Position numbers and translations under genes: made by a program. Below the pieces are notes generated by a model. The model had not been told where the DNA came from and searched no databases. It was given only the letters and a program-made list of their open reading frames with translations. This document shows, in pieces, positions 26,101-33,561 of a stretch of 33,561 nt of DNA. Source of the DNA: Bacteroidota bacterium (lineage in GTDB: Bacteria; Bacteroidota; Bacteroidia; Sphingobacteriales; Sphingobacteriaceae); contig JABDFZ010000025.1 in assembly GCA_013286325.1 (NCBI GenBank), positions 379-33,939 on the forward strand, written 5' to 3'. The first letter of the stretch is position 1, and every line of letters begins with the position of its first letter.

Positions 26101-26284
26101 TGTTATCTTAATGTAATGTTCGTGGCTATAGTATATCAGTATTATATATTAGGGTTACGTGCTAAAAATATTTTCAAATCTTACACATATCATAAAACAA
26201 ATATAATATTGTAACGTTTTAATTACAGAATCATATTGCAGTTAGGAATTGACCGTAAGGTTAAACAATTGTTGTGATTTTTGG

Positions 26285-26314
26285 CCTCATGCCTAACGTG
26301 GCATGAGGTTTTTT
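26285..26314 (+). terminator. Intrinsic terminator without an upstream + strand gene
   Basis: CCTCATGCC (26285-26293) pairs perfectly with GGCATGAGG (26300-26308) across TAACGT, followed by six T. The nearest gene to the left is on the other strand, so the transcript ending here is unexplained. An AT palindrome (AACAATTGTT, 26264-26273) lies a few bases upstream, the same arrangement as at 23568-23626. Confidence 0.8.
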
Positions 26315-26396
26315 ATAACCTCTTAATTTAGATATTTTGCAGGTTATTTAATACTAACTCTTCGGCTTTAGCCAAAATATTTAATAACATATAACA

Positions 26397-26404
26397 TATA
26401 TTTG
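26397..26404 (+). promoter_or_regulatory. Bacteroidota -7 promoter box for glycosyltransferase gene
   Basis: TATATTTG matches TAnnTTTG, 42 bp before the ATG at 26447. It lies after the orphan terminator, so the gene would be transcribed independently of whatever ends at 26314. Confidence 0.5.
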
Positions 26405-26446
26405 CGCCGCGCGTTTAAGCTGTAAAACTGACCTTAGCAATATTGG

Positions 26447-28117
26447 ATGAAGAGTACAAGTAAGATATTATACCTATTGCTATTTGTATTGGCGCTTGCT
26501 GTTAATCTGGCTGGCATAAATGTTAAGTTTTTTACTGATGACCCCGGATTATACGCCTCAATAGCGAAAAACCTAGTTTATAAAAAAGATTTTTTTGAAC
26601 TCTTTACTTACAATCTCGACTGGCTCGATAAACCACATTTCCCCTTTTGGCTAATATTATTGAGCTTTAAAATATTTGGCATATCTGTTTGGGCTTATCG
26701 CTTACCTGCGTTGCTATTTTTTATTATCAGCGTGCTGTATACCTGGCTTTTTACCCGTAAATATTATGGATGGGAAATAGCGGCCATCGCTGTATTAATA
26801 TTGATGACAGCCCAGCATGTGCTGCTATCCAATACCGATGTAAGGGCCGAGCCTTACCTTATGGCTCTCCTTATCGGCAGCATTTACCATATTGCCTGCC
26901 TGCGCGAACGCTTTAAATTTACGGACCTGATTTTAGCTGCATTACTTACCGCTTTTGCCCTAATGACAAAAGGTGTATTTGTTATAATAGCTATTTATGG
27001 AGCTTTGTTTGGCCAGTTAATATTTCAAAAAAAGTTTAAGGACATCTTTAAATTCAGATGGCTATTCCTGGTTATTTTAACTATTGTGTTCACCTTTCCC
27101 GAGTTTTATGCTTTGTACCGGCAATTTGACCTGCATCCCGAAAAAACGGTATTTGGCACTCACCATGTTTCGGGCATTAAATGGTTTTTATGGGATAGCC
27201 AGTTTGGGCGCTTTGTAAATACAGGGCCTATAAACCGCAAAGCATCAGGAAGCATATTCTTTTACCTGCACACCCTGCTGTGGGCCTTTGCCCCCTGGTG
27301 CCTGTTGTTTTATTATGCTGTTTTTAAAAATATAAAAGATATAATAAAACGCAACCCACTTACAGAATACTATGCTTTAAGCGGCGGCTTACTGCTTTTA
27401 CTGCTTTTTTCGCTTTCGGGTTTTCAATTGCCATTTTATACCAATGCAGTTTTTCCTTTGTTTGCTATAATTACAGCCCCTTTTTGTTTCAATCAATTAA
27501 GCAATTTTGGTACAAAGTTCAGGTTGATAGCACAATGGGCATTTGTTATTCTGCTACCAATTGTGGTCCTCCTGATCAACTATTTTTCAAAACCAACTCA
27601 CGATCTGTTTTTTGGGGTTGATTGCATCCTGTTTGGGATTGTTATTTTTATGGTACCTGTAAGGGCAAAAGAGGCGCATAAAAAGGTGTTCTTTTTTAAT
27701 TGCGCCGCAGCTTTATTTGTTGGCTTTTATTTAAATACGGTTTTTTATAACGTAATTGTACCTTACAAAGGAGAAATATCGGCAGCAAATTATATTAATC
27801 AAAAACCGCTCGATAGCTTCCCTGTTTATTCGTTAAAGGCTGGGAATAATATTTTCCAGTTTTATTGCAACAGGCCGGTTGATGTTGTTCCGATTGAAGA
27901 GTTCAACAGTTTTAAATCTGATAAGGCTTCCATATTTTATGTAAACCAGTCTTCAATGGATTACTTAATTCAAAACAAAGCCGAATTTACTGTTCTGCGG
28001 TCGTTTATAAATTATCCGCAGGAAAATATTATGCCCAGGTTTATAAAAAAGGCCACCAGGCACGAGGTGCTGGATCATGTTTATTTAATCACAAAGCCTG
28101 CTTCAGGTAACTTTTAA
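26447..28117 (+). CDS. ArnT/PMT-type membrane glycosyltransferase
   Basis: 556-residue multi-pass inner-membrane protein of the ArnT/PMT (GT-C) superfamily, which moves a sugar from a polyprenyl-phosphate donor to an acceptor on the periplasmic side. The first periplasmic loop holds FFTDDPGLYASIAKNL (Asp31, Asp32; catalytic acid region) and the family phrase DWLDKPHFPFWL. About ten to twelve hydrophobic segments follow (for example YRLPALLFFIISVLYTWLF and LSGGLLLLLLF-type stretches), with a C-terminal soluble tail. Donor and acceptor are unknown; lipid A or a surface glycan is possible. It is convergent with the MG2/plug gene, their stops only 2 bp apart, with no room for a terminator. Confidence 0.87.
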   Translation: MKSTSKILYLLLFVLALAVNLAGINVKFFTDDPGLYASIAKNLVYKKDFFELFTYNLDWLDKPHFPFWLILLSFKIFGISVWAYRLPALLFFIISVLYTWLFTRKYYGWEIAAIAVLILMTAQHVLLSNTDVRAEPYLMALLIGSIYHIACLRERFKFTDLILAALLTAFALMTKGVFVIIAIYGALFGQLIFQKKFKDIFKFRWLFLVILTIVFTFPEFYALYRQFDLHPEKTVFGTHHVSGIKWFLWDSQFGRFVNTGPINRKASGSIFFYLHTLLWAFAPWCLLFYYAVFKNIKDIIKRNPLTEYYALSGGLLLLLLFSLSGFQLPFYTNAVFPLFAIITAPFCFNQLSNFGTKFRLIAQWAFVILLPIVVLLINYFSKPTHDLFFGVDCILFGIVIFMVPVRAKEAHKKVFFFNCAAALFVGFYLNTVFYNVIVPYKGEISAANYINQKPLDSFPVYSLKAGNNIFQFYCNRPVDVVPIEEFNSFKSDKASIFYVNQSSMDYLIQNKAEFTVLRSFINYPQENIMPRFIKKATRHEVLDHVYLITKPASGNF

Positions 28118-28119
28118 CC

Positions 28120-30576
28120 CTATTGCACTTTATACCTATAAACTGTCCTGCCTAAGTTTCCTTTTATATCAATACCCTCTACTACTATCATGTATGTGCC
28201 GGTGCCGTCAGAATTGTAGAAATTAAATGAAGCATTTCCATCATCATCAGTAATTACATTTGGTTTCCAGAAAATAGTTGTACGCATATCCGGGAGTTTA
28301 TTGTCGGTTTGGGTAGCATCATAATATGGCGCGTAAAACTCTTTTGCTTTATAATAACCTGTAGGTGTAAATGAATATACACCGGGGCTCATTTCTTTGT
28401 TTGCAGCATCTGAGGATATTGTTCCCTGCCTTGTAGTAATAACCAAAACACCCGGACCACCTGCAACGCCATAAATTGCAGCATTATTCCCTTTTAAAAC
28501 CTCTACAGTTTCAACAGCAACAGGGTTAATATTATCAACACTGCCCGATGTTACTGTACCATCTACTACAAGCAACATTGGCTCGGGCATCGCAGAATTC
28601 TGTTGTACTACTAACGCTTCTTTCAAATATGGAACACCGCTGATAAAATCAACACCCCGCGCCAGGCCATTTAATGCAACTGAAAGAGTGGGCGAATTTT
28701 TTATATCATCGCCATGAATAACCTGATTAGCATGGCCCGGACCACCTAAAACTGATGAGCGGTAGTTGTCATTTCTTTTGGCACCTGTAGTCTTGTCTCC
28801 CTTTAAGTATATTCTTGACGATTCATTACTGGCTGTCATTACCCCTACCTTTAAATTATTTTGCAGCGATGCAAGTATATCAGCATTGGTATTATATTTC
28901 GAATCTAAGGAGTTTTCGGGGTCAATGGGTGCTCCCGGTGCGGGGGCATCAAGCGTAACAACAGCTGCATTTTTCCCGGAAGCGGATTGTGTTTTCACAA
29001 TAAAACTTTCCCCGGTCATAAATTGCATATTTGCAAAGCGGAAACTACCTGTTGCGTCGGATGTAGCTATTTTAACATCACCGCCAGCAGAAGGTAACAA
29101 GGTGATTGCTGCGTTAGCTATTGGTGCCCCAGCTTTAGTCTTCACTTTGCCGGTAATGTCTATATATTGTTCGGGCCTGTATGCGGCGGCGGTAGTTGGA
29201 GTATTATCACTTAACAACTGCTTCCAAACAAAGCGGCGGTACCCTTGGGTTAGCATCAATACATCCAGATCGGCACGGGTATCTTTAGTTACATGAGCAA
29301 AATAGTAATTGGGTTTTTCAATGTATCCTTTTAAATCGGTAGTTAACAACAGGTGCGATAGTATAGTATTTTCAGCATTTTCATCAACTAAAACCTTGCT
29401 TTCATCAATAACCGATACTGAGAAAGATCCGGCTGCAGGTTTGCCATCTTTGTTTTTGGCGTTAAAGCTTATATCAACATTTTCGCGCTTAGCAAATGAT
29501 GGTTTTTCTGTTTTAAGCGAAAGGTTCAAAAGGTCATCATTTTGAATAAATGCCAGTCGCTCGTTCAACGGTTCACCTGTTTGTGAAAATAGGGTAACCT
29601 GTAAAACCCCTGTTTTAAAAGTACTTGCAGGCAGGTCCAGACCGAGAACTGCATTATCAAGTTTTGTTTTAATCGTTTTTACAGCGCCACTCCAATAAAC
29701 CAACAGGTTCAAATCCTTATTTAAATTTTCTTTAAAATAAGCACGGTTAGCTTTTATATCTATCGATAATTTGGACGGATCGTCGGTATTAACGGCTAAG
29801 GTAATCCCCTTTGACTCTGCCTGGGGTAAGCTAACAGTAGCTTGCGAGCCGTCGCCATAAGTTATTTTTGCCTTGTAGGTTTTGCCTTCTTCGGGGGTAA
29901 AACTAAACTCTCCCATACCCAGGTGGGTCGAAGCAATTTTTGCTACTTCCATATTACTGTTGTCCAAAACAATACCTTTTACATTTACACCCAAACCATC
30001 TGCCCCGACTGCTTTAAATGCTACTTTTGAAGGAAGCTCTGTTACCAGGTTACCACCCTCAGGAAAAAACTGCAACACCGGCAGTGCCGATTGTTTTGCG
30101 CTTGCAACAACGCGATCAACGCCATTAACAGAACCAACAGAAATATATTGATCAAAATAATAAGCATGGTCGCCATTACGCATCCATTGTGTGTATGCCC
30201 TTATGCGGTAGCTGCCTTTTTGCAAAGTATCGGGCAGCGAAAAGTCGCCCCAGCCAACTCCATTGGTAAGCTGTACGGCCTTTGTTTGCAGTAAAGCATC
30301 GTTCTTGTTTATCAGGTCTACATGTAGTATTCCGCTTATTCTCGAAGGCTCGTGCAGCTCGCCCATAGTAACGTATGCTTTAAAATAAACAATATCCCCT
30401 GCCACATAATAGGGATATGGTCTGTCGAAATGCAGGTAAGCCTTTTCAATAATATGATCGGTTATGGTTGATCTGATCTTTGAGACAACATTATCTAAAA
30501 CCGGGGCCCCGGTTTGGCAAAAAGCAGTTGTTTGAAAAGCAGCAAACAAGGCTATTACAAAAAGCAATTTTTTCAT
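28120..30576 (-). CDS. Secreted MG2 / carboxypeptidase-like / TonB-plug domain protein
   Basis: 818 residues with signal peptide (MKKLLFVIALFAAFQTTAFCQ). Order of parts: an MG2-like macroglobulin domain (about 35-150, with EKAYLHFDRPYPYYVAGDIVYFKAY), further beta domains, a carboxypeptidase-D-like regulatory domain (about 470-545, YIDITGKVKTKAGAPIANAAITLLPS and GSFRFANM), a TonB-dependent-receptor plug-like domain (about 610-715, MLLVVDGTVTSG, VETVEVLKGNNAAIYGVAGGPGVLVITT), and a final beta segment. No beta-barrel follows the plug, so it is not a receptor. This combination is frequent in Bacteroidota exported proteins but the function is not established. The gene is convergent with the glycosyltransferase. 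Confidence 0.83.
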   Translation of the reverse strand: MKKLLFVIALFAAFQTTAFCQTGAPVLDNVVSKIRSTITDHIIEKAYLHFDRPYPYYVAGDIVYFKAYVTMGELHEPSRISGILHVDLINKNDALLQTKAVQLTNGVGWGDFSLPDTLQKGSYRIRAYTQWMRNGDHAYYFDQYISVGSVNGVDRVVASAKQSALPVLQFFPEGGNLVTELPSKVAFKAVGADGLGVNVKGIVLDNSNMEVAKIASTHLGMGEFSFTPEEGKTYKAKITYGDGSQATVSLPQAESKGITLAVNTDDPSKLSIDIKANRAYFKENLNKDLNLLVYWSGAVKTIKTKLDNAVLGLDLPASTFKTGVLQVTLFSQTGEPLNERLAFIQNDDLLNLSLKTEKPSFAKRENVDISFNAKNKDGKPAAGSFSVSVIDESKVLVDENAENTILSHLLLTTDLKGYIEKPNYYFAHVTKDTRADLDVLMLTQGYRRFVWKQLLSDNTPTTAAAYRPEQYIDITGKVKTKAGAPIANAAITLLPSAGGDVKIATSDATGSFRFANMQFMTGESFIVKTQSASGKNAAVVTLDAPAPGAPIDPENSLDSKYNTNADILASLQNNLKVGVMTASNESSRIYLKGDKTTGAKRNDNYRSSVLGGPGHANQVIHGDDIKNSPTLSVALNGLARGVDFISGVPYLKEALVVQQNSAMPEPMLLVVDGTVTSGSVDNINPVAVETVEVLKGNNAAIYGVAGGPGVLVITTRQGTISSDAANKEMSPGVYSFTPTGYYKAKEFYAPYYDATQTDNKLPDMRTTIFWKPNVITDDDGNASFNFYNSDGTGTYMIVVEGIDIKGNLGRTVYRYKVQ

Positions 30577-31069
30577 TGAAGTAAAGTCCGTTAATAATTG
30601 GTTTTAATTAAGCTACAATAAGCGATATTTCTAATTATATTTTTACCCGCGCAATTATCTGTTTTAATAATCGGGGCAAATAAAATTCTTAGTTAATACA
30701 ATAAATAACTTATAAATATCGATCCTTTATTTACTTAACAATTATTGGAAGGCATTAAAACAAACAGGATCAGTGTTTTATAAAGGGCAATTAAATCTAC
30801 CTATCTTTTTGGAAAGAAAAAATATTTTTTAGAAATATATATTACGAATTAATACTTAAACCAGAATGCTACTCTGTTTTTAATAAAACAATGTATTTAG
30901 CGATTGGGGTGCCTAAAAAATATGTTTATATAAAATGATGTCATTTCGAACGATAGAGAGAAATCTTCTACAGCTAACATCGGCGCCACGCGAGTAGCCG
31001 ACCTACATATTGCAGAAGATTTCTCCTCGTGCCTCGTTCGAAATGACAATAGTGATTTGTTTTTTACAA
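30577..31069. other. AT-rich non-coding stretch with palindromic element
   Basis: 493 bp between two - strand genes. The left 360 bp is very AT-rich with no open frame, hairpin or exact promoter box that I can support. Palindromic element C occupies 30940-31047, just after the end of the HlyD gene in its direction of transcription. Confidence 0.5.
30940..31047. repeat. Palindromic intergenic element C (108 bp)
   Basis: Left arm GTCATTTCGAACGA...GAGAAATCTTCTACA; the right arm read on the other strand is GTCATTTCGAACGA...GAGAAATCTTCTGCA with four extra bases. Arms of about 33-37 nt. Length, ends and the GAA-TCTTC core resemble element B. Confidence 0.82.
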
Positions 31070-32371
31070 TTACTTATTGCCGATAATTTTGAAAAAGCTG
31101 CGGCTTAGGCGTTGCAGTATGGTCGCATCCTGTGTGATGATCTCTGCGTCGGCCATCATGCCTTGTTTTAAATGTATGGGCCTTTTAAGGTCGGATGAGT
31201 TCCTTATTTTGAAGTCAACCTTCGAAATAAAAATACTGTCTTTGTATGGAACATCGGCTATGTATTTTATCCTGCCTCTTATCATGCCGTATTCCTCAAA
31301 AGGATAACTTCTTAGCTTCACAAGCACTTGTTGACCCTCTTTAACTTTGCCCATATTATTTTGCGATATGGTCATTTCGCCAAAAAATGCTTCATTTCCC
31401 GGATCAATATAAAACACTTCCTGGCCCGGAGCAAGTACCTGGTTTTCCTGTATAATACCTGCAAACGAGAGCTTTCCGGGTTGCGATGCGCTTAATACAT
31501 ATTTACTTTTCCAGTCCTCAGCATTGCTTATAAGGCTATTAAGCGCCTGCAAAAATTTCGATTTCTCTTCCTGCACCTGGTTATCAAGCTCCAGTATCTC
31601 CTTTTGTTTGGCTGCATAGTTATTATCTCCGGTTATTATCGCCGATTCAGTTTGTATCAAAGGTGATTTTTTAGAAAGATATTTACTTTCTTCCTGCCTG
31701 AACTCGGCTTTTGTTTCTACTTTTTGCTGTTCAAGCTTTTTGTGCATTTCGTATTCCTCACTGGCAAGGACGAGGTCTTTTTGCTCAATGGCTTTTTGAT
31801 CGTGTAGTTGTTGTTGTTGCTGTGAGAGGTAGGTAAGGTCTTTTTGGAGGTAAGTTTTCTTTTTAACCAGGAAACCATTTTCAACTGTTGATTTGTATAA
31901 CAGATATTCCTGAAAAAACACCTGGTAGCCTGCCTGTAATTCGCCGAACTGCAGGTTATCAGCCTGATTAAAAAGCACCGCGTTTAACGGTTTATTTTGC
32001 AAAACCTGTTGCTGCAATGTTTTTAAATTTGCTAAAAGCCCCAATACCTTACTATGATTAGCAGTACTTTCAAGGTAGGCCAAAGGCTCACCAGCTTTTA
32101 CCGTGTCGTTTTCTTTTGCCAGTAGCTGAACAAGCTTTCCGGATATTTTAGATACTACCGGTTTTGGTGAGTTTGGCGAATCTACCTTTAACTGAGCTTT
32201 TACAATATCCGGATACCGTATAAACGCGGCCAGCGCGGCTATTAACAGTAATATGCCAAAAAACAGGGAGATCCCCCAGCGTAGCAGCCAGCCTGGTACT
32301 GCTGTTATAATATCCTGCATATCATCGGTATGCCGGGCTTCCTGATTGTTCTCTACGTATATTGATGGCAT
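31070..32371 (-). CDS. HlyD-family membrane-fusion (adaptor) protein
   Basis: 433-residue periplasmic adaptor of a type I secretion system. A short cytoplasmic N-terminus is followed by one membrane segment (about 29-51, WLLRWGISLFFGILLLIAALAAF), a lipoyl/biotinyl-like half (VVSKISGKLVQLLAKENDTVKAGEPLAYLES), a long coiled coil (about 165-290, Gln- and Lys-rich) and a beta-barrel domain (GQQVLVKLRSYPFEEYGMIRGRIKYIADVPYKDS) with LKQGMMADAEIIT at the end. It connects the ABC exporter to an outer-membrane channel such as TolC. The ABC exporter gene lies 117 bp upstream on the same strand, so they form one unit. Proteins of this type in Bacteroidota pair with peptidase-containing exporters for double-glycine-leader peptides. 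Confidence 0.92.
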   Translation of the reverse strand: MPSIYVENNQEARHTDDMQDIITAVPGWLLRWGISLFFGILLLIAALAAFIRYPDIVKAQLKVDSPNSPKPVVSKISGKLVQLLAKENDTVKAGEPLAYLESTANHSKVLGLLANLKTLQQQVLQNKPLNAVLFNQADNLQFGELQAGYQVFFQEYLLYKSTVENGFLVKKKTYLQKDLTYLSQQQQQLHDQKAIEQKDLVLASEEYEMHKKLEQQKVETKAEFRQEESKYLSKKSPLIQTESAIITGDNNYAAKQKEILELDNQVQEEKSKFLQALNSLISNAEDWKSKYVLSASQPGKLSFAGIIQENQVLAPGQEVFYIDPGNEAFFGEMTISQNNMGKVKEGQQVLVKLRSYPFEEYGMIRGRIKYIADVPYKDSIFISKVDFKIRNSSDLKRPIHLKQGMMADAEIITQDATILQRLSRSFFKIIGNK

Positions 32372-32458
32372 GTGATCGCTGATTTAAATAGATGTTTATG
32401 ATTAAACTGATAATTGGTTAACAGAAGATTTAATAGATTAAACAGTTTGATCTGTCCG

Positions 32459-32482
32459 CTGCAAACTCAAAACTGCAAACTG
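32459..32482. repeat. Short direct repeat CTGCAAACT
   Basis: CTGCAAACT occurs twice (32459-32467 and 32473-32481) in the 117-bp gap between the exporter and adaptor genes. It may help space the two genes or have no role. Confidence 0.4.
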
Positions 32483-32488
32483 TATTCA

Positions 32489-33561
32489 TCACGTTCCCAG
32501 TTCAAGTTGATTTTTTACAAGTTTATAGTAGTCTCCTTTTAGTGCTGTTAATTCATTATGGTTACCCTGTTCAATAATACGGCCTTTATCCAGCACAATA
32601 ATATTATCTGCATTGCTTACTGTACTTAGCCTGTGTGCCACAATAATTACTGTACGGCCTTTAAAAAACTCGGCAAGGTTATCCATTATCACCCTTTCGT
32701 TATTGGCATCAAGGGCGTTGGTGGCTTCATCAAAAAATATGTATTCTGGGTTTTTATAAACGGCACGTGCTATCAGCATACGCTGGCGCTGCCCCTGGCT
32801 TATTCCGTTTCCTTCGGCGCCTATTTTGGTATTTAACCCTAATGGCAAGCCATCAATAAAATCCTGTATGTTGGCTACCTTAATGGCATGGCGCAATTTA
32901 TCCTTATCCGGATGATCATCCCCTACAGCTATATTCCGTTCTATCGAATCTGAAAATATAAAGCCATCCTGCATCACCACCCCGCACTGGCCGCGCCAGG
33001 TTTTAAATCCAATGTTATGGATAGATTGATCACCAACCTTTATTTCTCCTCTTTGTGGTTCGTAAAAACGCATCAAAAGTTTAAGAATAGTGGTTTTCCC
33101 GCTGCCGCTCATTCCCACTATTGCGGTAGTTTTTCCCTGCGGTATATAAATATCAATATCTTCCAGCACAGGCTCATTACCGGCACCGGGATACCGGAAG
33201 GTAAGTTTGTCAATGCTAAGGCTTTTATCCTCAGGTAGGCTGTGGTTCCATTCTTTGCTTACCGGCTCTTCGTCCTCCATCTGATGGATCTCGTTTAACC
33301 TTTCCAGGCTGATCTTTGCATCCTGGAAACCCTGTATAAAGCCTAATAATTGTTCAATAGGGCTGCTTAACTGACCAACGATGTATTGAACAGCTACCAT
33401 TGCACCTAAAGTAAGGTTGCCATTAATTACGGCTTCGGCGCTTAAAAAGGTGATCAATATGTTTTTACCTTCGTTTATAAAAGTTGCACCGCCTTGCTGA
33501 TACTGACTTAGTGCCAGGTTTTTTACGTTAAATTTAAAAAGGCGCGCCTGAATGTGTTCCC
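32489..33561 (-). CDS. Peptidase-type (bacteriocin/peptide) ABC exporter, C-terminal part
   Basis: Only the C-terminal part is in the window; the gene continues past the right edge. Visible are the end of the transmembrane domain (SQYQQGGATFINEGKN, TLGAMVAVQYIVGQLSSPIEQL) and a complete ATPase domain: Walker A GMSGSGKTT, Q-loop GVVMQDGFIF, signature ISQGQRQRM, Walker B EYIFFDEAT with D-loop NALD, and the switch His in AHRLSTV. The signature has Gln in place of the first Gly of LSGGQ, common in this subfamily. The frame stays open above the first possible start at 33457, so I extend it to the edge. The transmembrane style matches exporters with an N-terminal C39 peptidase; that domain would lie outside the window and is not seen. 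Confidence 0.9.
   Translation of the reverse strand, partial: EHIQARLFKFNVKNLALSQYQQGGATFINEGKNILITFLSAEAVINGNLTLGAMVAVQYIVGQLSSPIEQLLGFIQGFQDAKISLERLNEIHQMEDEEPVSKEWNHSLPEDKSLSIDKLTFRYPGAGNEPVLEDIDIYIPQGKTTAIVGMSGSGKTTILKLLMRFYEPQRGEIKVGDQSIHNIGFKTWRGQCGVVMQDGFIFSDSIERNIAVGDDHPDKDKLRHAIKVANIQDFIDGLPLGLNTKIGAEGNGISQGQRQRMLIARAVYKNPEYIFFDEATNALDANNERVIMDNLAEFFKGRTVIIVAHRLSTVSNADNIIVLDKGRIIEQGNHNELTALKGDYYKLVKNQLELGT

Larger units (their letters stand above)
26008..26446. other. Non-coding stretch with divergent promoters and orphan terminator
   Basis: 439 bp, AT-rich, without a supported gene. It holds the - strand box for the DUF2911 gene (26093-26100), an intrinsic + strand terminator (26285-26314) with no + gene before it, and a + strand box for the glycosyltransferase (26397-26404). 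Confidence 0.55.

Noticed and set aside
28766..29296. 176-codon + strand open frame opposite the MG2/plug gene
   Set aside because: Antisense to a domain-supported gene, without a start context or recognisable domain.
1..33561. CRISPR array, rRNA, tRNA, prophage or insertion-sequence genes
   Set aside because: I saw no regular spaced repeats, no cloverleaf I could support and no transposase, integrase or phage protein. A covariance-model scan was not possible here.

Overview
The window looks like a chromosomal segment of a Bacteroidota species, most likely of the family Sphingobacteriaceae (Mucilaginibacter or Pedobacter type). The pointers are SusC/SusD/SusE outer-membrane glycan-uptake proteins, GH31 and GH13 lipoprotein or secreted enzymes, ThuA-like, DUF4468, DUF2911 and DUF3810 proteins, weak Shine-Dalgarno sequences, and several matches to the Bacteroidota -7 promoter box TAnnTTTG. 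The genus is an inference from protein style and was not tested by a search.

Layout. 1-8377 (+) is a starch/malto-oligosaccharide locus: the 3' part of a SusC-like receptor whose frame is broken, then SusD, SusE, a GH31 alpha-glucosidase and a GH13 alpha-amylase lipoprotein. It ends at a hairpin (8418-8448) shared with the convergent block. 8454-13803 (-) is a compact, apparently self-sufficient phosphotransferase (PTS) operon in the order EIIA, EIIB, a fused EIIC-EIID, Enzyme I, HPr and a NagB-type amino-sugar-6-phosphate deaminase. Diverging from it across about 400 bp is a secreted GH9 glycoside hydrolase followed by a tandem-thioredoxin protein (14200-17205, +). Then come three secreted ThuA-like paralogues with a DUF4468 protein among them (17384-20294, +). 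20448-23204 (-) holds a small secreted protein and a penicillin-acylase-family amidase. The rest is a small cytosolic-type protein (23738, +), a DUF3810 membrane metalloprotease-like protein and a DUF2911 protein (-), an ArnT/PMT-type glycosyltransferase (+), an 818-residue MG2/TonB-plug surface protein (-), and an HlyD adaptor plus a peptidase-type ABC exporter running off the right edge (-).

How it may work together. The left block would bind, import and hydrolyse alpha-glucans. The most unusual part is the PTS operon: every protein of a mannose-family phosphorelay is present in one transcription unit with a deaminase, so an amino sugar could be imported and phosphorylated and then converted to fructose-6-phosphate. 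The divergent GH9 enzyme, from a family that includes exo-beta-glucosaminidases, could supply that amino sugar. This link is inference from context.

Non-coding structure. Three imperfect palindromic elements of about 107-122 bp (17216-17337, 20324-20430, 30940-31047) sit only between genes and begin and end with GTCAT/ATGAC. Two strong intrinsic terminators on the + strand (about 23592-23626 and 26285-26314) have no + strand gene before them, suggesting short non-coding or leader transcripts. I saw no rRNA, tRNA, CRISPR array or transposase gene.
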